Assembly (NCBI RefSeq): GCF_004210305.1
Contig: NZ_SCFB01000002.1
Span: 110,738-174,737, forward strand
Source of the DNA: Candidatus Finniella inopinata
GTDB lineage: Bacteria > Pseudomonadota > Alphaproteobacteria > Paracaedibacterales > CAIULA01
Reading direction: 5' to 3'
Length of the DNA stretch: 64,000 nt
Below, one piece after another: positions 35,982-46,461 of this stretch (the first letter of the stretch is position 1; the number at the start of each line of letters is the position of its first letter). The position numbers and the translations under genes were made by a program. The notes under the pieces are model-generated. The model did not search any database. It was given only the letters and a program-made list of their open reading frames with translations, and was not told the origin of the DNA.

Positions 35982-36374
35982 ATGATCACAAAAAAAACTC
36001 GCCCGTCGCGTCCCTATGGTCGTCCAAAAACCAACAAGGGGATGTCCAACAATGAACAGACGTCTAACTTCGAACCCTCTCGTCACGAGAATTCTAAGCC
36101 TCGACCACAGAATAATGGCCCCCGTAATTATCAGCATCTTTTCGATAAATACATGAATCTGGCACGGGAAGCCTTGTCATGCGGAGATCGGGTTGCCGCT
36201 GAATATAATTACCAGCACGCCGATCATTATTTGCGTGTGCTGAACGAACGTCAAAGCCAAAGGCCTGCCCCTCAGCAGCCTGACAGAGATGCTAACCGTC
36301 AAGAAAACGCTGACGTTGAAACGGCCCCCGAAAGTAAGATAGAGTCAGGGGTGGAACAAGAACCACAATCATAA
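35982..36374 (+). CDS. DUF4167 domain protein
   Basis: A 130-residue basic, low-complexity protein with one conserved core, [41 protein letters not shown] (about 49-89), the DUF4167 signature. The N-terminal part is Arg/Lys/Pro/Asn-rich and the C-terminal part Gln/Glu-rich, both probably disordered. Its place upstream of clpB (13-base gap) is conserved in alphaproteobacteria, but the function is unknown. AAGGAGA at the end of this gene serves as the clpB SD. Confidence 0.9.
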   Translation: MITKKTRPSRPYGRPKTNKGMSNNEQTSNFEPSRHENSKPRPQNNGPRNYQHLFDKYMNLAREALSCGDRVAAEYNYQHADHYLRVLNERQSQRPAPQQPDRDANRQENADVETAPESKIESGVEQEPQS

Positions 36375-36387
36375 AGGAGACTCGCCT

Positions 36388-38958
36388 ATGACTCCTGATC
36401 GTTATACCCAACGCGCGCAAGCGCATCTTCAAAATGCCCAGCTGTTGGCGTTGCGCGAAAGCCACCAACAGCTTACCCCCTTTCATTTATTAAAAGTTTT
36501 TTTGGACGACCCAGAGGGGTTGGCGGCACAAGTGTTGACCAAAGCTGCCGTTAATGTCAAAGAGCTAACGGTTAAAGTCCAACAAGAACTGTCCAAACTG
36601 CCCAAAGTGTCGGGCAGCACACAAGTTTATTTAAGCCCTGATATGGCCAAAGTTATGGCTGCGGCCGATGCCCTGTCCACCAAAGAGGGGGACCAGTTCA
36701 TCAGCCAAGAAATCATCCTGTTGGCGTTGGCCTCCACCCCCCCAACCCAAATTCTGTTTGAGCAAAACGGGGGCAAAGTAGACAATCTGACCCAAGCCAT
36801 TCAGCAACTGCGGCAGGGCCGAAAAGTCCACTCAGCATCGGCTGAGGAGGGGTATGACGCCCTGAACCGATACGCCCGTGATTTGACCGCCGCCGCACGG
36901 GAGGGGAAAGTTGACCCCGTCATTGGCCGGGATGAAGAAATTCGCCGGACATTGCAGGTGTTATCACGGCGTACCAAAAACAACCCTGTCCTGATTGGGG
37001 AACCTGGCGTGGGTAAAACCGCGATTGCCGAGGGTTTGGCCCAACGCATTGTGAACGGGGACGTGCCGGAATCGATGCGCAACACCCGTCTGATGTCCCT
37101 GGATCTGGGGGCCTTGTTGGCCGGTGCCAAGTTTCGGGGAGAGTTCGAGGAGCGCCTGAAGGCTGTTCTGCACGAGATAACCGAGGCCCAAGGCGAGGTG
37201 ATTGTTTTCATTGACGAGCTGCACACGCTGGTTGGCGCCGGCAAGGGCGATGGAGCCATGGATGCGTCCAACATGCTAAAACCGGCCTTGGCACGGGGGG
37301 AGCTGCATTGCATTGGGGCGACCACGCTGGATGAATATCGCCAGCACATTGAAAAGGACCCTGCCCTTGCCCGCCGCTTTCAGCCGGTGATGGTAGATGA
37401 GCCCACGGTAGAGGATTCCATTTCCATTTTGCGGGGCTTAAAGGAAAAATACGAACTGCACCATGGCGTGCGCATCAGTGACGGCGCGATTGTGGCCGCG
37501 TGTACGTATTCCCATCGGTATATTACCGACCGGTTTTTGCCCGACAAAGCCATTGATTTGATGGATGAGGCGGCCAGTCGCCTTCGGATGATTGTCGATT
37601 CCAAACCCGAAGACATTGACGAGCTGGACCGCCGCAGCCTGCAGTTGCAAATTGAGCGGGAGGCGTTAAAGAAAGAGACCGATTCGGCATCGAAAGAGCG
37701 ATTGGCGAAGTTGGAACAAGATTTAAAAGTTTTGGAAGAAAAACGAACCGCCCTGACGGCCATATGGCAACAACAAAAAGGCAGCTTGAAGCATGCGCGG
37801 GAATTGAAAAGCCAACTGGAGACGTTGCGGTCGGAATTAGAGGTGGCCCAGCGTCAGGGAAATCTGGCCCGGGCTGGGGAAATTTTATATGGCCTGTTAC
37901 CCAACCTAGAGAAAAAGCTTGAGGATCTGCACAAAGAAAACGACCAGAAATCGTTGAAGGAAGAGGTGACTGAACAGGACATTGCCCTGGTGGTGTCACG
38001 CTGGACAGGCATTCCCGTGGAAAAGATGCTGACGGGCGAGGTTGAAAAGTTGTTGTCTATAGAGACCTATCTAGAGAAACGGGTCATTGGGCAAAAGGCA
38101 GCCATTCAGGCCATCAGTAATGCCGTCAGGCGCGCTCGAGCCGGCTTGCAAGACCCCAACCGCCCCATGGGATCGTTTTTGTTTTTAGGACCCACGGGTG
38201 TGGGAAAAACCGAACTGACAAAGGCTCTGGCTGAATTTTTGTTTGACGATGCAACCAACATGATTCGTTTTGATATGTCAGAATATATGGAAAAACATTC
38301 AGTAGCCCGCCTGATTGGGGCCCCGCCCGGATATGTGGGCTTTGAACAAGGGGGCGAGTTGACCGAGGCGGTGCGTCGCAAACCTTATAGTGTTATTTTG
38401 TTTGACGAGGTGGAAAAGGCGCACCGGGATGTTTTCAACGTGTTGTTGCAGGTTTTGGATGACGGACGCCTGACGGACAGTCAGGGTCGAACCATTAATT
38501 TTAAGAACACGTTGATTGTTTTAACATCGAACCTGGGGGCCGAGGCTTATTTGTCGTGGGACGCCGATGGGCAGCAAGAGGAAATCCCTGGCCGTGTAAG
38601 GGATGCCGTCATGCAGGCTGTAAGGCAAGCTTTTCGGCCAGAGTTTCTTAATCGGTTAGATGAAATCATTATCTTTAACCGTCTGAGTCAGAAGGATTTG
38701 GTCAAAATTGTGGAGAATCAATTACAACTGTTGGCCAACCGCTTGACTGATCGTCACATAACATTGACATGGAGCGAAGAAGCTTTAAAAGGCCTGGCCA
38801 CCGCCGGTTATGACCCCGTCTATGGCGCCCGCCCCCTGAAACGTGTCATCCAACATCAAGTCCAAGACCCTTTAGCCTTAAAATTATTAAATGGCCAGGT
38901 TAGGGAAGGGCAAATGGTGAAAGTGAGTTGGGGTGATGGTGGAGTTTTGGTGGGGTAA
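36388..38958 (+). CDS. clpB: ATP-dependent disaggregase ClpB
   Basis: ClpB, with DnaK, pulls polypeptides out of aggregates after heat stress. Order: N-domain (to about 145), NBD1 with Walker A GEPGVGKT (204-211), the coiled-coil M-domain (about 405-525, rich in Leu/Glu/Lys), NBD2 with [10 protein letters not shown] and the pore loop GYVGFEQGG, and the C-terminal small domain ending near [11 protein letters not shown]. Length 856 fits. It is a usual RpoH target, which matters because rpoH here is split. A strong bidirectional terminator follows. Confidence 0.98.
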   Translation: MTPDRYTQRAQAHLQNAQLLALRESHQQLTPFHLLKVFLDDPEGLAAQVLTKAAVNVKELTVKVQQELSKLPKVSGSTQVYLSPDMAKVMAAADALSTKEGDQFISQEIILLALASTPPTQILFEQNGGKVDNLTQAIQQLRQGRKVHSASAEEGYDALNRYARDLTAAAREGKVDPVIGRDEEIRRTLQVLSRRTKNNPVLIGEPGVGKTAIAEGLAQRIVNGDVPESMRNTRLMSLDLGALLAGAKFRGEFEERLKAVLHEITEAQGEVIVFIDELHTLVGAGKGDGAMDASNMLKPALARGELHCIGATTLDEYRQHIEKDPALARRFQPVMVDEPTVEDSISILRGLKEKYELHHGVRISDGAIVAACTYSHRYITDRFLPDKAIDLMDEAASRLRMIVDSKPEDIDELDRRSLQLQIEREALKKETDSASKERLAKLEQDLKVLEEKRTALTAIWQQQKGSLKHARELKSQLETLRSELEVAQRQGNLARAGEILYGLLPNLEKKLEDLHKENDQKSLKEEVTEQDIALVVSRWTGIPVEKMLTGEVEKLLSIETYLEKRVIGQKAAIQAISNAVRRARAGLQDPNRPMGSFLFLGPTGVGKTELTKALAEFLFDDATNMIRFDMSEYMEKHSVARLIGAPPGYVGFEQGGELTEAVRRKPYSVILFDEVEKAHRDVFNVLLQVLDDGRLTDSQGRTINFKNTLIVLTSNLGAEAYLSWDADGQQEEIPGRVRDAVMQAVRQAFRPEFLNRLDEIIIFNRLSQKDLVKIVENQLQLLANRLTDRHITLTWSEEALKGLATAGYDPVYGARPLKRVIQHQVQDPLALKLLNGQVREGQMVKVSWGDGGVLVG

Positions 38959-39000
38959 AGCCCTTTGATACAAATAATAGAGGATAGATAGAGGCATAAA

Positions 39001-39029
39001 AAAACCACCGCATTATATGCGGTGGTTTT
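39001..39029. terminator. Strong bidirectional terminator
   Basis: A perfect 13-bp stem: AAAACCACCGCAT (39001-39013) with ATGCGGTGGTTTT (39017-39029) around a 3-base loop, with flanking A and T runs. It separates clpB (plus) from the exported protein gene on the minus strand. Confidence 0.9.
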
Positions 39030-39069
39030 GTCTAATTAAGGACTTAAAAGTTATCTATCATTACTTAAG

Positions 39070-40332
39070 TTATTTATAGTCTGACAGATTCAAACCTTCT
39101 GCATCTGCGTATTCTGTTACGCTCATACCTTCAGCGGTCGCTTTAAGTTTAAGGGCAGCCAAACTATTAGCCCCTTGATGACCCTCATCTTCAGACTCTG
39201 ATTCACTAGAATCATCGTCACTAGTTGTCCTTTTTTTCTTCGAATCATTAGCGGCGGCTGCGGAGGAAGTATCAATCTTTTTTTTCGCATCAAGATTAGG
39301 CATTTTGCGATTATCACCACCCTCTTTTTTCTCTTCTTTCTTTTCCTTCTTGTCTTCCTTTTTATCGGGAGCTTTAGAAGCAGCAGCTTCAGCGGCTACA
39401 AGCTTTTTCGTCAGGTCTGCAATTACTGCATCCTTGTCACCATTAGACGTACTCAGTTCTATAACTAACGTGCAAAGAGCTTTTAAGTTTCCCGCACCAT
39501 CATTCGCTTTGTAACCAGGTAGTTCAGACGCGTCAGCAAGTCCTGCTTTCTTAAGAGTTGCCTCAAGTGAAGTCAACGCTTCGTGTGAAGCTTTCTGAGC
39601 TGGGTCTTCTTTTGGTGCAGCAGCTAATACATCATGAGCTGCCTTAATTCTAGCATATTCACTTTTATGGTGATCTCTCTCAGCTTCAAGTGCATCGCGA
39701 TCAGCCTTCTGCTTAGCATGCTCCACAAAATTCTTCAAATTAGCATTTATTTGCGCTAGGGTGTGAGTCCCTATCATCTTGCCTTTGGCAGTTTTGCTGT
39801 CACTCGCCAATGATTCAAGAGTCTCTCCGGTTTCAGTTTTGTAACTTTTAATTGTGTTCCAGTCCGCAGATATCGACATGGCTTCTATCGCTGCAACATC
39901 TTTATCTTTTAAACCTAATTTAGCAACGATACTTTCTGCGAAAGTTCTAACTGCAGGTTTAAGTGATACTACGTTTTTCAAATTGTTTTTTGCAGTCGAA
40001 GCATTTATATTAAGGTTAAGAACTTCGGCAGCAGCATTAGTTTTAACTAAGGCTATAATATCATTATCATTCTTTGTTGAATCAGCCTCTTTCGCAAGTT
40101 TAATAATCTCCGCAGAAACACTATCAAGAATCTCACGCGCTGCTTCACTGGATCCAGCGCCAAACTTAGTGCCGTCATTCTTCACAGATGCTTCAAAAAG
40201 ATCCGCTGTAAAATTAAGCTTGGAAGCCTTTGAACCATTTGCTTCAAGTTCAAAATCAACAGAAGCCATCGCACCAGCTGACAGCATCGTCGAAAGAGCC
40301 GCAGCCATTGCTATATTTTTTAAAAATTTCAT
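39070..40332 (-). CDS. Exported coiled-coil protein with Lys/Ser-rich tail
   Basis: A 420-residue protein with a textbook signal peptide (KFLKNIAMAAALSTMLSAGAMA, cleavage before SVDFE). The ATG at 40332 has the strongest SD in the window (TTGGAGGAAATA), implying high expression. The body is Ala/Lys/Glu-rich and helical, with a likely coiled coil around HAKQKADRDALEAERDHHK (about 210-230). A Lys/Glu segment (DKKEDKKEKKEEKKEGG) and a Ser/Asp-rich segment (SDDDSSESESEDE) follow, and the C-terminus LKLKATAEGMSVTEYADAEGL may be a small helical module. No known family was recognised. The layout resembles the other exported proteins here. Confidence 0.75.
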   Translation of the reverse strand: MKFLKNIAMAAALSTMLSAGAMASVDFELEANGSKASKLNFTADLFEASVKNDGTKFGAGSSEAAREILDSVSAEIIKLAKEADSTKNDNDIIALVKTNAAAEVLNLNINASTAKNNLKNVVSLKPAVRTFAESIVAKLGLKDKDVAAIEAMSISADWNTIKSYKTETGETLESLASDSKTAKGKMIGTHTLAQINANLKNFVEHAKQKADRDALEAERDHHKSEYARIKAAHDVLAAAPKEDPAQKASHEALTSLEATLKKAGLADASELPGYKANDGAGNLKALCTLVIELSTSNGDKDAVIADLTKKLVAAEAAASKAPDKKEDKKEKKEEKKEGGDNRKMPNLDAKKKIDTSSAAAANDSKKKRTTSDDDSSESESEDEGHQGANSLAALKLKATAEGMSVTEYADAEGLNLSDYK

Positions 40333-40464
40333 TATTTCCTCCAATTAAAAATCAAAATGCTTATTACACTTTTATGCTTTACACTTTGATTACATCATAA
40401 AATTATTAACACAACGTTAAAAAATCTAAGTCTTTCAGATTTCCTTCGTTGAGTACGATTTAGC

Positions 40465-40629
40465 ATGAAGATGTTTCTCAAAACAACTGTTTTTTTTACA
40501 GGAATTTCTTTATTTTTCACCACAGCTTCATGTTTTTCCGCCTTACGCAGGTTCCATCCCCTGTTTTGTTTGACTCCTGGCCTTAAACTTATCTATCATG
40601 CAAAAAAAAAAGACACGCCCCCCTTATGA
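40465..40629 (+). CDS. Possible small lipoprotein
   Basis: A 54-codon frame starting MKMFLKTTVFFTGISLFF, then TTASCFS, reads like a lipoprotein signal peptide, though the residues before Cys (T-A-S-C) are not a strict lipobox. It ends in an ATGA overlap with the AlkD-like gene (stop 40627-40629, next ATG 40626). No convincing SD is present. The upstream 120 bases are AT-rich. Confidence 0.3.
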   Translation: MKMFLKTTVFFTGISLFFTTASCFSALRRFHPLFCLTPGLKLIYHAKKKDTPPL

Positions 40630-41366
40630 ACAAAGCATCCCATATTAAAACCCTTTTGGCGAACCTGGCGAAGCAGTCCCCACCCCCGAAAGTGATTTTT
40701 TTTAAAACGGGGCCAGGTGCTTACAGTGAGCATGATGAATTCATGGGGTTAAGCGTCCCAGCTTTGCGAAAAATTGCCCGACACTTTCCAGACTTGCCTT
40801 TGATGGAACTTCAAATTCTTCTTGAATCCCCATTTAACGAAGAACGGATGCAGGCTCTGATCATTTTGGTGGCCCAGTATCAAAGATCTGACACCACAAA
40901 AAAACAGGCACTTTACAACTTTTATGTGCGCCATATTACGCGTGTGAACAATTGGAATCTGGTCGACGCTTCGGCACACCACATTATGGGGCATTACCTT
41001 TATGATAAACCAAGGTATGTGCTGCTGGCATTTGCCCAATCAAACAACCTTTGGGAACGCCGCATTGCCATTGTTGCGACGTGGCATTTTATTCGCCAGG
41101 GTCACTATGACTGGACGCTTAAGATTGCGGAAATTTTGTTAGATGATGCCCACGACCTTATTCATAAAAGCGTAGGATGGATGCTGAGGGAGGTTGGCAA
41201 GAAAGACGGCGCCACCTTGAAAGCTTTCCTGGATCAGAAGGCCCCCCATATGCCCCGAACCATGCTGCGCTATGCCATTGAGAGACTGCCCATTGATGAA
41301 AGAAAAAGTTATTTAGAACAATCACGCGCAATTCGCACTTTTGATTTGCATAAAATCGATGGCTAA
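40626..41366 (+). CDS. AlkD-like DNA alkylation repair protein
   Basis: A 246-residue HEAT-like repeat protein of the DNA_alkylation (AlkD/AlkC) family, which excises N3- and N7-alkylated purines. Visible family features are GLSVPALRKIARHF, NEERMQALIILVAQY, NNWNLVDASAHHIMG and LWERRIAIVATWHFIRQG, then HKSVGWMLREVGKKD. The Trp and Asp residues that cradle alkylated bases in AlkD appear in NNWNLVD and NLWERR. It may be translated with the small upstream frame. Confidence 0.88.
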   Translation: MNKASHIKTLLANLAKQSPPPKVIFFKTGPGAYSEHDEFMGLSVPALRKIARHFPDLPLMELQILLESPFNEERMQALIILVAQYQRSDTTKKQALYNFYVRHITRVNNWNLVDASAHHIMGHYLYDKPRYVLLAFAQSNNLWERRIAIVATWHFIRQGHYDWTLKIAEILLDDAHDLIHKSVGWMLREVGKKDGATLKAFLDQKAPHMPRTMLRYAIERLPIDERKSYLEQSRAIRTFDLHKIDG

Positions 41367-41443
41367 AAATGCGGATAATCTGGTAAGAAACTAGCATAAG
41401 GCCAGCCGGTCGTGGCAGTGCTTCGCTAAAGGGGTGATTCGGG

Positions 41444-42547
41444 ATGAATATCTTAAAACGCGCGTTGGTTTTTATGTGCCTTTTTTTGGTCACTAAAGTA
41501 CAAGGCGAAACCCTTCAAATTGTCAGCATTGAAAGACTTCGGACTTACTTAACCTATATAAAAATACACGACCCGATTCGCCTTAAATTCACCAGTTTCC
41601 CCCTGGCCTCGTCCTATTCATCCACCTGGGCGTCGCCCGTTTTACCCAAAACGTTTATCGTTAAAATCCCTAATGGCAGAGTCTATTCCCAAAATGGATA
41701 CGCGATCATCGCAAAAAAATATTTAGCACGTGAGCTGTTGTGGCAGTGGTCACCGTTAAAAAAGAAAAAGAAAATCCTTAAACAACACACCTTACCAGTT
41801 GTTAGGCATGTCAAAGGCACCGTGGTGGTTTTAACCCAGGAAGGGCACGACAATTATTATCACTGGATCACAGAAATATTACCAAAATTGGAGCTTTTAA
41901 AAAATATTGATTATGACTGGATTTACTTGCCCCGTTTAAATCATGCCTTCCAGCACGAAACACTGAGCCTTCTTGGTGTTGATCGGCGTAAGATCATCGA
42001 AGCTGATGATGATACCTTTATAGAGGCCGAACAGCTAATCGTTCCATCGTATGTCTCGAAATCTTGTTATACACCACGGTGGGTTGTTGATTATTTAAAA
42101 CAAAAATTTATCCATTCCGACCCAGCCGTTCAATCCATGGGTGAGAAGATATTTATTTCGCGTCAAAAAGCCGCTTACCGACGGGTCATTAATGAAGACC
42201 AGATTTTTTCCCTATTTGAACCGTTGGGTTTTAAACGCTACAATTTGGAGGATTTGAAATTTTCTGAACAAATTCAGCTGTTTCGAAATGCCAAGGTTAT
42301 TGTGGCTTTCCATGGGGCTGGTCTGACCAACCTGGTCTTTAGCCAACCCGGTGCAAGGATTGTTGAAATTTTTCAAGAACATGAAGATGATTCTTACTGC
42401 TATCTTAGTCAGACACTAGGTCTGAGATATGATTGCATCAAGACAACCAAGTTCAAAAAGGACGGGGGCTACACCAGCACCACCGTCCCCCTTGATATTA
42501 TTCAGGACTTCATCGACCGGAAATTCAAAGTTGGGTTCTTCACTTAA
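41444..42547 (+). CDS. Glycosyltransferase family 61 protein with signal sequence
   Basis: A 367-residue GT61 (DUF563) enzyme. The N-terminal hydrophobic stretch RALVFMCLFLVTKVQGETL looks like a signal peptide, unusual for this family in bacteria. Conserved parts are GHDNYYHWITEILPKLELL (His/Trp block, about 142-160), FISRQKAAYRRVINEDQIF and FHGAGLTNLVFSQPGARIVEIF (about 286-307), the donor-binding region. The final 8 bases overlap the PARG-like gene on the opposite strand. It may modify surface glycans or, if exported, host glycans; the target is unknown. Confidence 0.85.
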   Translation: MNILKRALVFMCLFLVTKVQGETLQIVSIERLRTYLTYIKIHDPIRLKFTSFPLASSYSSTWASPVLPKTFIVKIPNGRVYSQNGYAIIAKKYLARELLWQWSPLKKKKKILKQHTLPVVRHVKGTVVVLTQEGHDNYYHWITEILPKLELLKNIDYDWIYLPRLNHAFQHETLSLLGVDRRKIIEADDDTFIEAEQLIVPSYVSKSCYTPRWVVDYLKQKFIHSDPAVQSMGEKIFISRQKAAYRRVINEDQIFSLFEPLGFKRYNLEDLKFSEQIQLFRNAKVIVAFHGAGLTNLVFSQPGARIVEIFQEHEDDSYCYLSQTLGLRYDCIKTTKFKKDGGYTSTTVPLDIIQDFIDRKFKVGFFT

Positions 42548-44030
42548 AGCGCGCCCCAAACGCATCAAAGTTCGCTTGGTCACGGGCATTGGTTACCAAA
42601 ATGCCAAAAACAACGTTTTCAAACCTATCTTTAAATTCAGGTTCGTTTAAGACTTCGTGATAATGGGTAGCGACGTCTTCTTGAAGTTTATCAAAAATTC
42701 CCTTGAACGCCCCACAACCAAAAGCACTTAACACCAAATCGGTATAACCTTTTACAGCAGCTGATCGTAACTGGAAACGAATTTTAGCTTTTGTGATATC
42801 CTTGTAATTTGCAGGCATCGTTTTAACCCCATTAAGATCAACCGCCGCCGACGTTATCATTCCAAAGGACTCCAAATCAGACCGGAAACCATAGTGCGGT
42901 AATGAAGTGCCTGTGTTATCCACGCTACCCCGAAACAAGGTCACAGCTGGCGTGAAGATGCCACTGTCACAATCCCGGGCCGTATCAATTCGGCGACTGA
43001 TGCCGAATTTGCCGTCCGCAGACTTATAATCCCCTCGTCCTTTATGATTTTCCAAGACCTTCAGCAAATTACTGCGAAAACAAAGCTGCTCCTCCTGAGC
43101 CGCACAACCACTCCACGCGCCACCCCCTGGTGTGAATGAATTAGCCATATTAAGCATAGCAATTTTTCCACCCCCATTAATTTGACCACGCAAGGTTCTT
43201 GCGACATCAAGACTATCACCTTGAATCACTTGATATTTGGTCGCATGCTCACAGGACTTGGGAGTTTGTTTGTCAATGCCGTTTGGAAAATACTCACTGT
43301 TTGAATCAATACTTAAATCCCTGACAACCGCGTTGGGCAACCTGCTCAAAGCCTGTTGAAAAGGGTTTTTTACGGCCGGCAATACAATCATGCCATCTTC
43401 AGCAATATAGCCATCCTCGCTGGCAGCCCAGGTTTGGTGCATAATTGCTGTTCTGTAAGAATTGGCATCTTTCCAGTTGCTGGTAGGCAACCACATGGCT
43501 TTTTCCATATCTTTTGGCAAAGCCATTTTATGGGCCAATTCCAGAATATTCCCTATCGCCTCTTGCAGAGGTTTAGGAACAGAAGAAGTCAATGCCAAAA
43601 AAGCCCCGAATCGACCTTTTGCATCATCACTGAATCTGGCAAAGGAATGAACCCCTTGCGTCACAAGCTGTCGTTGTTGCTGAGTTGTAGGCATTGTGGT
43701 TGCGCCATAGTCAATTTTCAACCCCTTACCATCATCAAAAATGCCCGTTGTGGCCAGTTGCCCGATCATATTGGCAAAAGAAGTAATGTCTGCGTCAAAA
43801 GTGTCAAGACCTGGGGTTCTCTGGCACGCCTCGAACCTATCTTTCAGTTTTTGTTTTTGCCCATCGATAAGTATAGCAAGCTGGTCTATGCTCTTTAAAG
43901 CATACCCTTTGTGAGTAGCATGCTCATCTAACGCATGGTCTTTACCAGACAGGGCAGATTTAAAAGCATCCGCATGATGCGTGCTGAAAACCGTTGCCAG
44001 CATCAGCCCAATAGATAGTTTCTTGAACAT
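42540..44030 (-). CDS. Exported PARG-like macrodomain hydrolase
   Basis: A 496-residue protein with a signal peptide (FKKLSIGLMLATVFSTHHADA) and a C-terminal microbial-type poly(ADP-ribose) glycohydrolase domain (TIGR02452/DUF2263 group). The PARG signature GGG-x7-QEE is present as GGGAWSGCAAQEE (302-314), with the macrodomain strand VIQGDSLDVA before it and LSAFGCGAFKG (about 433-443) after. The first 230 residues are helical and unrecognised. Poly(ADP-ribose) is mainly eukaryotic, so a signal-peptide-bearing PARG in a host-associated bacterium could act on host ADP-ribosylation. It is convergent with GT61 and overlaps it by 8 bases. Confidence 0.85.
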   Translation of the reverse strand: MFKKLSIGLMLATVFSTHHADAFKSALSGKDHALDEHATHKGYALKSIDQLAILIDGQKQKLKDRFEACQRTPGLDTFDADITSFANMIGQLATTGIFDDGKGLKIDYGATTMPTTQQQRQLVTQGVHSFARFSDDAKGRFGAFLALTSSVPKPLQEAIGNILELAHKMALPKDMEKAMWLPTSNWKDANSYRTAIMHQTWAASEDGYIAEDGMIVLPAVKNPFQQALSRLPNAVVRDLSIDSNSEYFPNGIDKQTPKSCEHATKYQVIQGDSLDVARTLRGQINGGGKIAMLNMANSFTPGGGAWSGCAAQEEQLCFRSNLLKVLENHKGRGDYKSADGKFGISRRIDTARDCDSGIFTPAVTLFRGSVDNTGTSLPHYGFRSDLESFGMITSAAVDLNGVKTMPANYKDITKAKIRFQLRSAAVKGYTDLVLSAFGCGAFKGIFDKLQEDVATHYHEVLNEPEFKDRFENVVFGILVTNARDQANFDAFGARFK

Positions 44031-44102
44031 TTTGTGTCCTTTAAGAAAAAGTGATCCCCCATAGTAACCAGCTAATTCTTAACGAAATGTTAATGCTCGA
44101 TT

Positions 44103-45305
44103 CTACCTTAACTGCAAAACAGCCTCTTGGATTCTCCGACAAGCCTCTTGAAGCAATTCCAAAGACGTGGCGTAGGAAATGCGAAAATAAGGTGATAATC
44201 CAAACGCATCCCCACTGACCGCGGTGACTTTTGCCGCATCCAGCAAATAGGCGCAAAATTGATTATCGGTTTCTAAAATTTTACCGCTGGGCGTTTGTCT
44301 TCCAAGAACACCTTGGCAGTTCACATACAAATAAAAGGCACCATCTGGCCTTAAACAGTTAAGACCAGGCACTTGGTTCAAAGCCTGCAAAGTTTTATCA
44401 CGCCTTTCCGCAAAAATTTGACGCCAGTCATTTAGGAATTCTTGGGGTCCGTTCACAGCCATTACAGCCCCACCCTGGGCAATTGAACAAGCATTAGAGG
44501 TGCTTTGGGATTGAATCAAATTCATAGCCCTGATAAGAGTTTGAGGCCCTACCCCATAACCAATGCGCCATCCCGTCATAGAATAAGACTTGGACACACC
44601 GTTTAAGATGAGCGTTTGGTTTTTAAGGTGTGGCTCAACCTGAACGATATTGTAAAAAACAACGTCCCCATAAATAAGGTGTTCATAAATATCATCGCTT
44701 AAAATGTAGATATTGGGGTAATGAGATAAAACATCTGCTAGACTTTTAAGTTCTTCTTTTGAATAAACCGACCCAGTAGGATTAGAGGGCGAATTGAGGA
44801 TGACCCATTTAGTCCGTTTGGTAATGGCCTGCCTTAACGCCTCCGGCGTCAGTTTAAAACCTGTTTCCTCTGTGCACGGCACAATCACGTCCACCCCACC
44901 AAACATACGCACAACGTCTGGATATGAAACCCAATAAGGGGCCGGGATAATCACCTCGTCACCCGTATTCAGACTTGCCATCATGGCGTTAAACAAGATT
45001 TGCTTTCCGCCATTGGCAACCGTGATTTCATCAAGGGTGTATTCTAAATCGTTATCACGACGGAATTTCTCTTGAATGGCTTTTTTTAAAGGTTGAATCC
45101 CATCCACAGCGGTATACTTAGTCAACCCTTGTTTCATAGCTTGTATGGCGGATTCTTGAATCCAACCGGGGGTTTCAAAGTCAGGCTCGCCAGCGGCCAG
45201 GTTAATAACATCTATCCCCTCAGCTTTAAGGGCAGCAGCCCGGGCATTTAAGGCCAAAGTGGGTGAAGGTTGAATGGATCGCAAACGATCTGCCAGAGAG
45301 AACAT
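44103..45305 (-). CDS. aatA: Aspartate aminotransferase (class I, PLP)
   Basis: Class I/II aminotransferase, subgroup Ib, interconverting aspartate and oxaloacetate; some relatives also take prephenate. Features are NLAAGEPDFETP, ANGGKQILFNA, NSPSNPTGSVY (Asn contacting PLP), DDIYEHLIY (Asp/Tyr) and the Schiff-base lysine in NGVSKSYSMTGWRIGY. The C-terminal FRISYATSLELLQEACRRI carries the substrate Arg. At 400 residues it is normal. A decayed aminotransferase fragment lies at 59.4-59.6 kb. Confidence 0.95.
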   Translation of the reverse strand: MFSLADRLRSIQPSPTLALNARAAALKAEGIDVINLAAGEPDFETPGWIQESAIQAMKQGLTKYTAVDGIQPLKKAIQEKFRRDNDLEYTLDEITVANGGKQILFNAMMASLNTGDEVIIPAPYWVSYPDVVRMFGGVDVIVPCTEETGFKLTPEALRQAITKRTKWVILNSPSNPTGSVYSKEELKSLADVLSHYPNIYILSDDIYEHLIYGDVVFYNIVQVEPHLKNQTLILNGVSKSYSMTGWRIGYGVGPQTLIRAMNLIQSQSTSNACSIAQGGAVMAVNGPQEFLNDWRQIFAERRDKTLQALNQVPGLNCLRPDGAFYLYVNCQGVLGRQTPSGKILETDNQFCAYLLDAAKVTAVSGDAFGLSPYFRISYATSLELLQEACRRIQEAVLQLR

Positions 45306-45441
45306 AAAAACTCATTAAGTTGATACCAAGATGCTAAGAAATTCTATACTGCATAAGGCAGAAATTGAAAGCTAGAAAAAAACTAGAATCCATCTTATAA
45401 AAGATCAACGCCGTTTAAAACCCTTTGGATTCATTCAATAC

Positions 45442-46461
45442 ATGTCAAAAAAAATTCTTATTTTCAGTCACGGTGAGTTGATTGGTGATGGCATGATGAA
45501 GTTGCCATTTGTAAGGTTGCTAAGCCATGTATTCCCAGGTGCCCATGTCACATGGCTGGCGGGGCGGCATCCCACGATCTTTAAGACGGCCCTGAATCCA
45601 TTGGTCAATGCCCATATACACCAAGTTGTTGAGTACCCAGGGTATGGCGATTCATACAAGCATCTTTGGCAAAAGTCGTGGCAATTTTTCTTAAAAGATC
45701 AAAAAATTGACTTGATTATTGATACCGAGAAAAAAGTCGTCTCGGCCTTGACGCTAAAAAAAATCCCCCATCATAAATTCGTTTCAGCAGCCTATCGATG
45801 GCGCTTTTCCAACCAAAAGCCCCCCAACCCCCACCAAAAGCGAGATTTGCTGTTGGATCGCCTTTTGGATTTATTAGTCGTCAGCAGTGGCAGGCCTTTG
45901 GACCCTAAAGTACTAGAGAGCGTTTATGACACTGTGGTTCCCATCGAATGTCAAGAGCATGCCAGGGAACTTTTAAAACCTTATCTGGATCATAAAAAAG
46001 TTGTGCTGTTAGCCCCCGGCGCTGGCGGCCGTTTCAAGTGTTGGCCATTGGAGAATTTTATCAATCTTGCAAAAGACCTGGAAAGCCAAGGGTTTCAACC
46101 AGTCTTCATCCTGGGCCCTGCCGAACCGGAATGGCAGCAACAAATTCAATCCTTTTTGCCAAACGCCTTTTTTCCGTTGCAGGAAACAAACAAAACCTCG
46201 CCCTATTTGACCATTGCCCTTGGCCAGTTGGCGGCCGTAAATGTGGCAAATGATGGGGGGGTTGGGCACATTTTGGCATCGTCTAACCAGCCCACCATTT
46301 CCATGTGGGGCCCGACCGAGGCTGCCAAGTCAACCCCCAACGGTCGGCAAGTTGTGGTTGTGAAGGCGCAAGATTTTGGCGGCAACCAGATGGTTGACAT
46401 TCCAGTAACCGCCATTTATGAAAAGGTTATTTCTCTTGCGAAGAAGAACTGCTGGAACTAG
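45442..46461 (+). CDS. GT9 heptosyltransferase-like protein
   Basis: A 339-residue glycosyltransferase of the ADP-heptose:LPS heptosyltransferase (GT9) family. It opens ILIFSHGELIGDGMMKLPFVRLLSHVFP and has APGAGGRFKCWPLENFINLA before the donor site, then VNVANDGGVGHILASSNQPTISMWGPT, the ADP-heptose-binding block. It presumably works on the LPS inner core together with gmhA at 9.7 kb. Its last 35 bases overlap the poly-Ser tail of the convergent exported-protein gene. Confidence 0.88.
   Translation: MSKKILIFSHGELIGDGMMKLPFVRLLSHVFPGAHVTWLAGRHPTIFKTALNPLVNAHIHQVVEYPGYGDSYKHLWQKSWQFFLKDQKIDLIIDTEKKVVSALTLKKIPHHKFVSAAYRWRFSNQKPPNPHQKRDLLLDRLLDLLVVSSGRPLDPKVLESVYDTVVPIECQEHARELLKPYLDHKKVVLLAPGAGGRFKCWPLENFINLAKDLESQGFQPVFILGPAEPEWQQQIQSFLPNAFFPLQETNKTSPYLTIALGQLAAVNVANDGGVGHILASSNQPTISMWGPTEAAKSTPNGRQVVVVKAQDFGGNQMVDIPVTAIYEKVISLAKKNCWN

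Noticed and set aside
36631-38381. Several antisense frames inside clpB
   Set aside because: They are shadows of a GC-richer conserved gene; none has an SD or recognisable domain.
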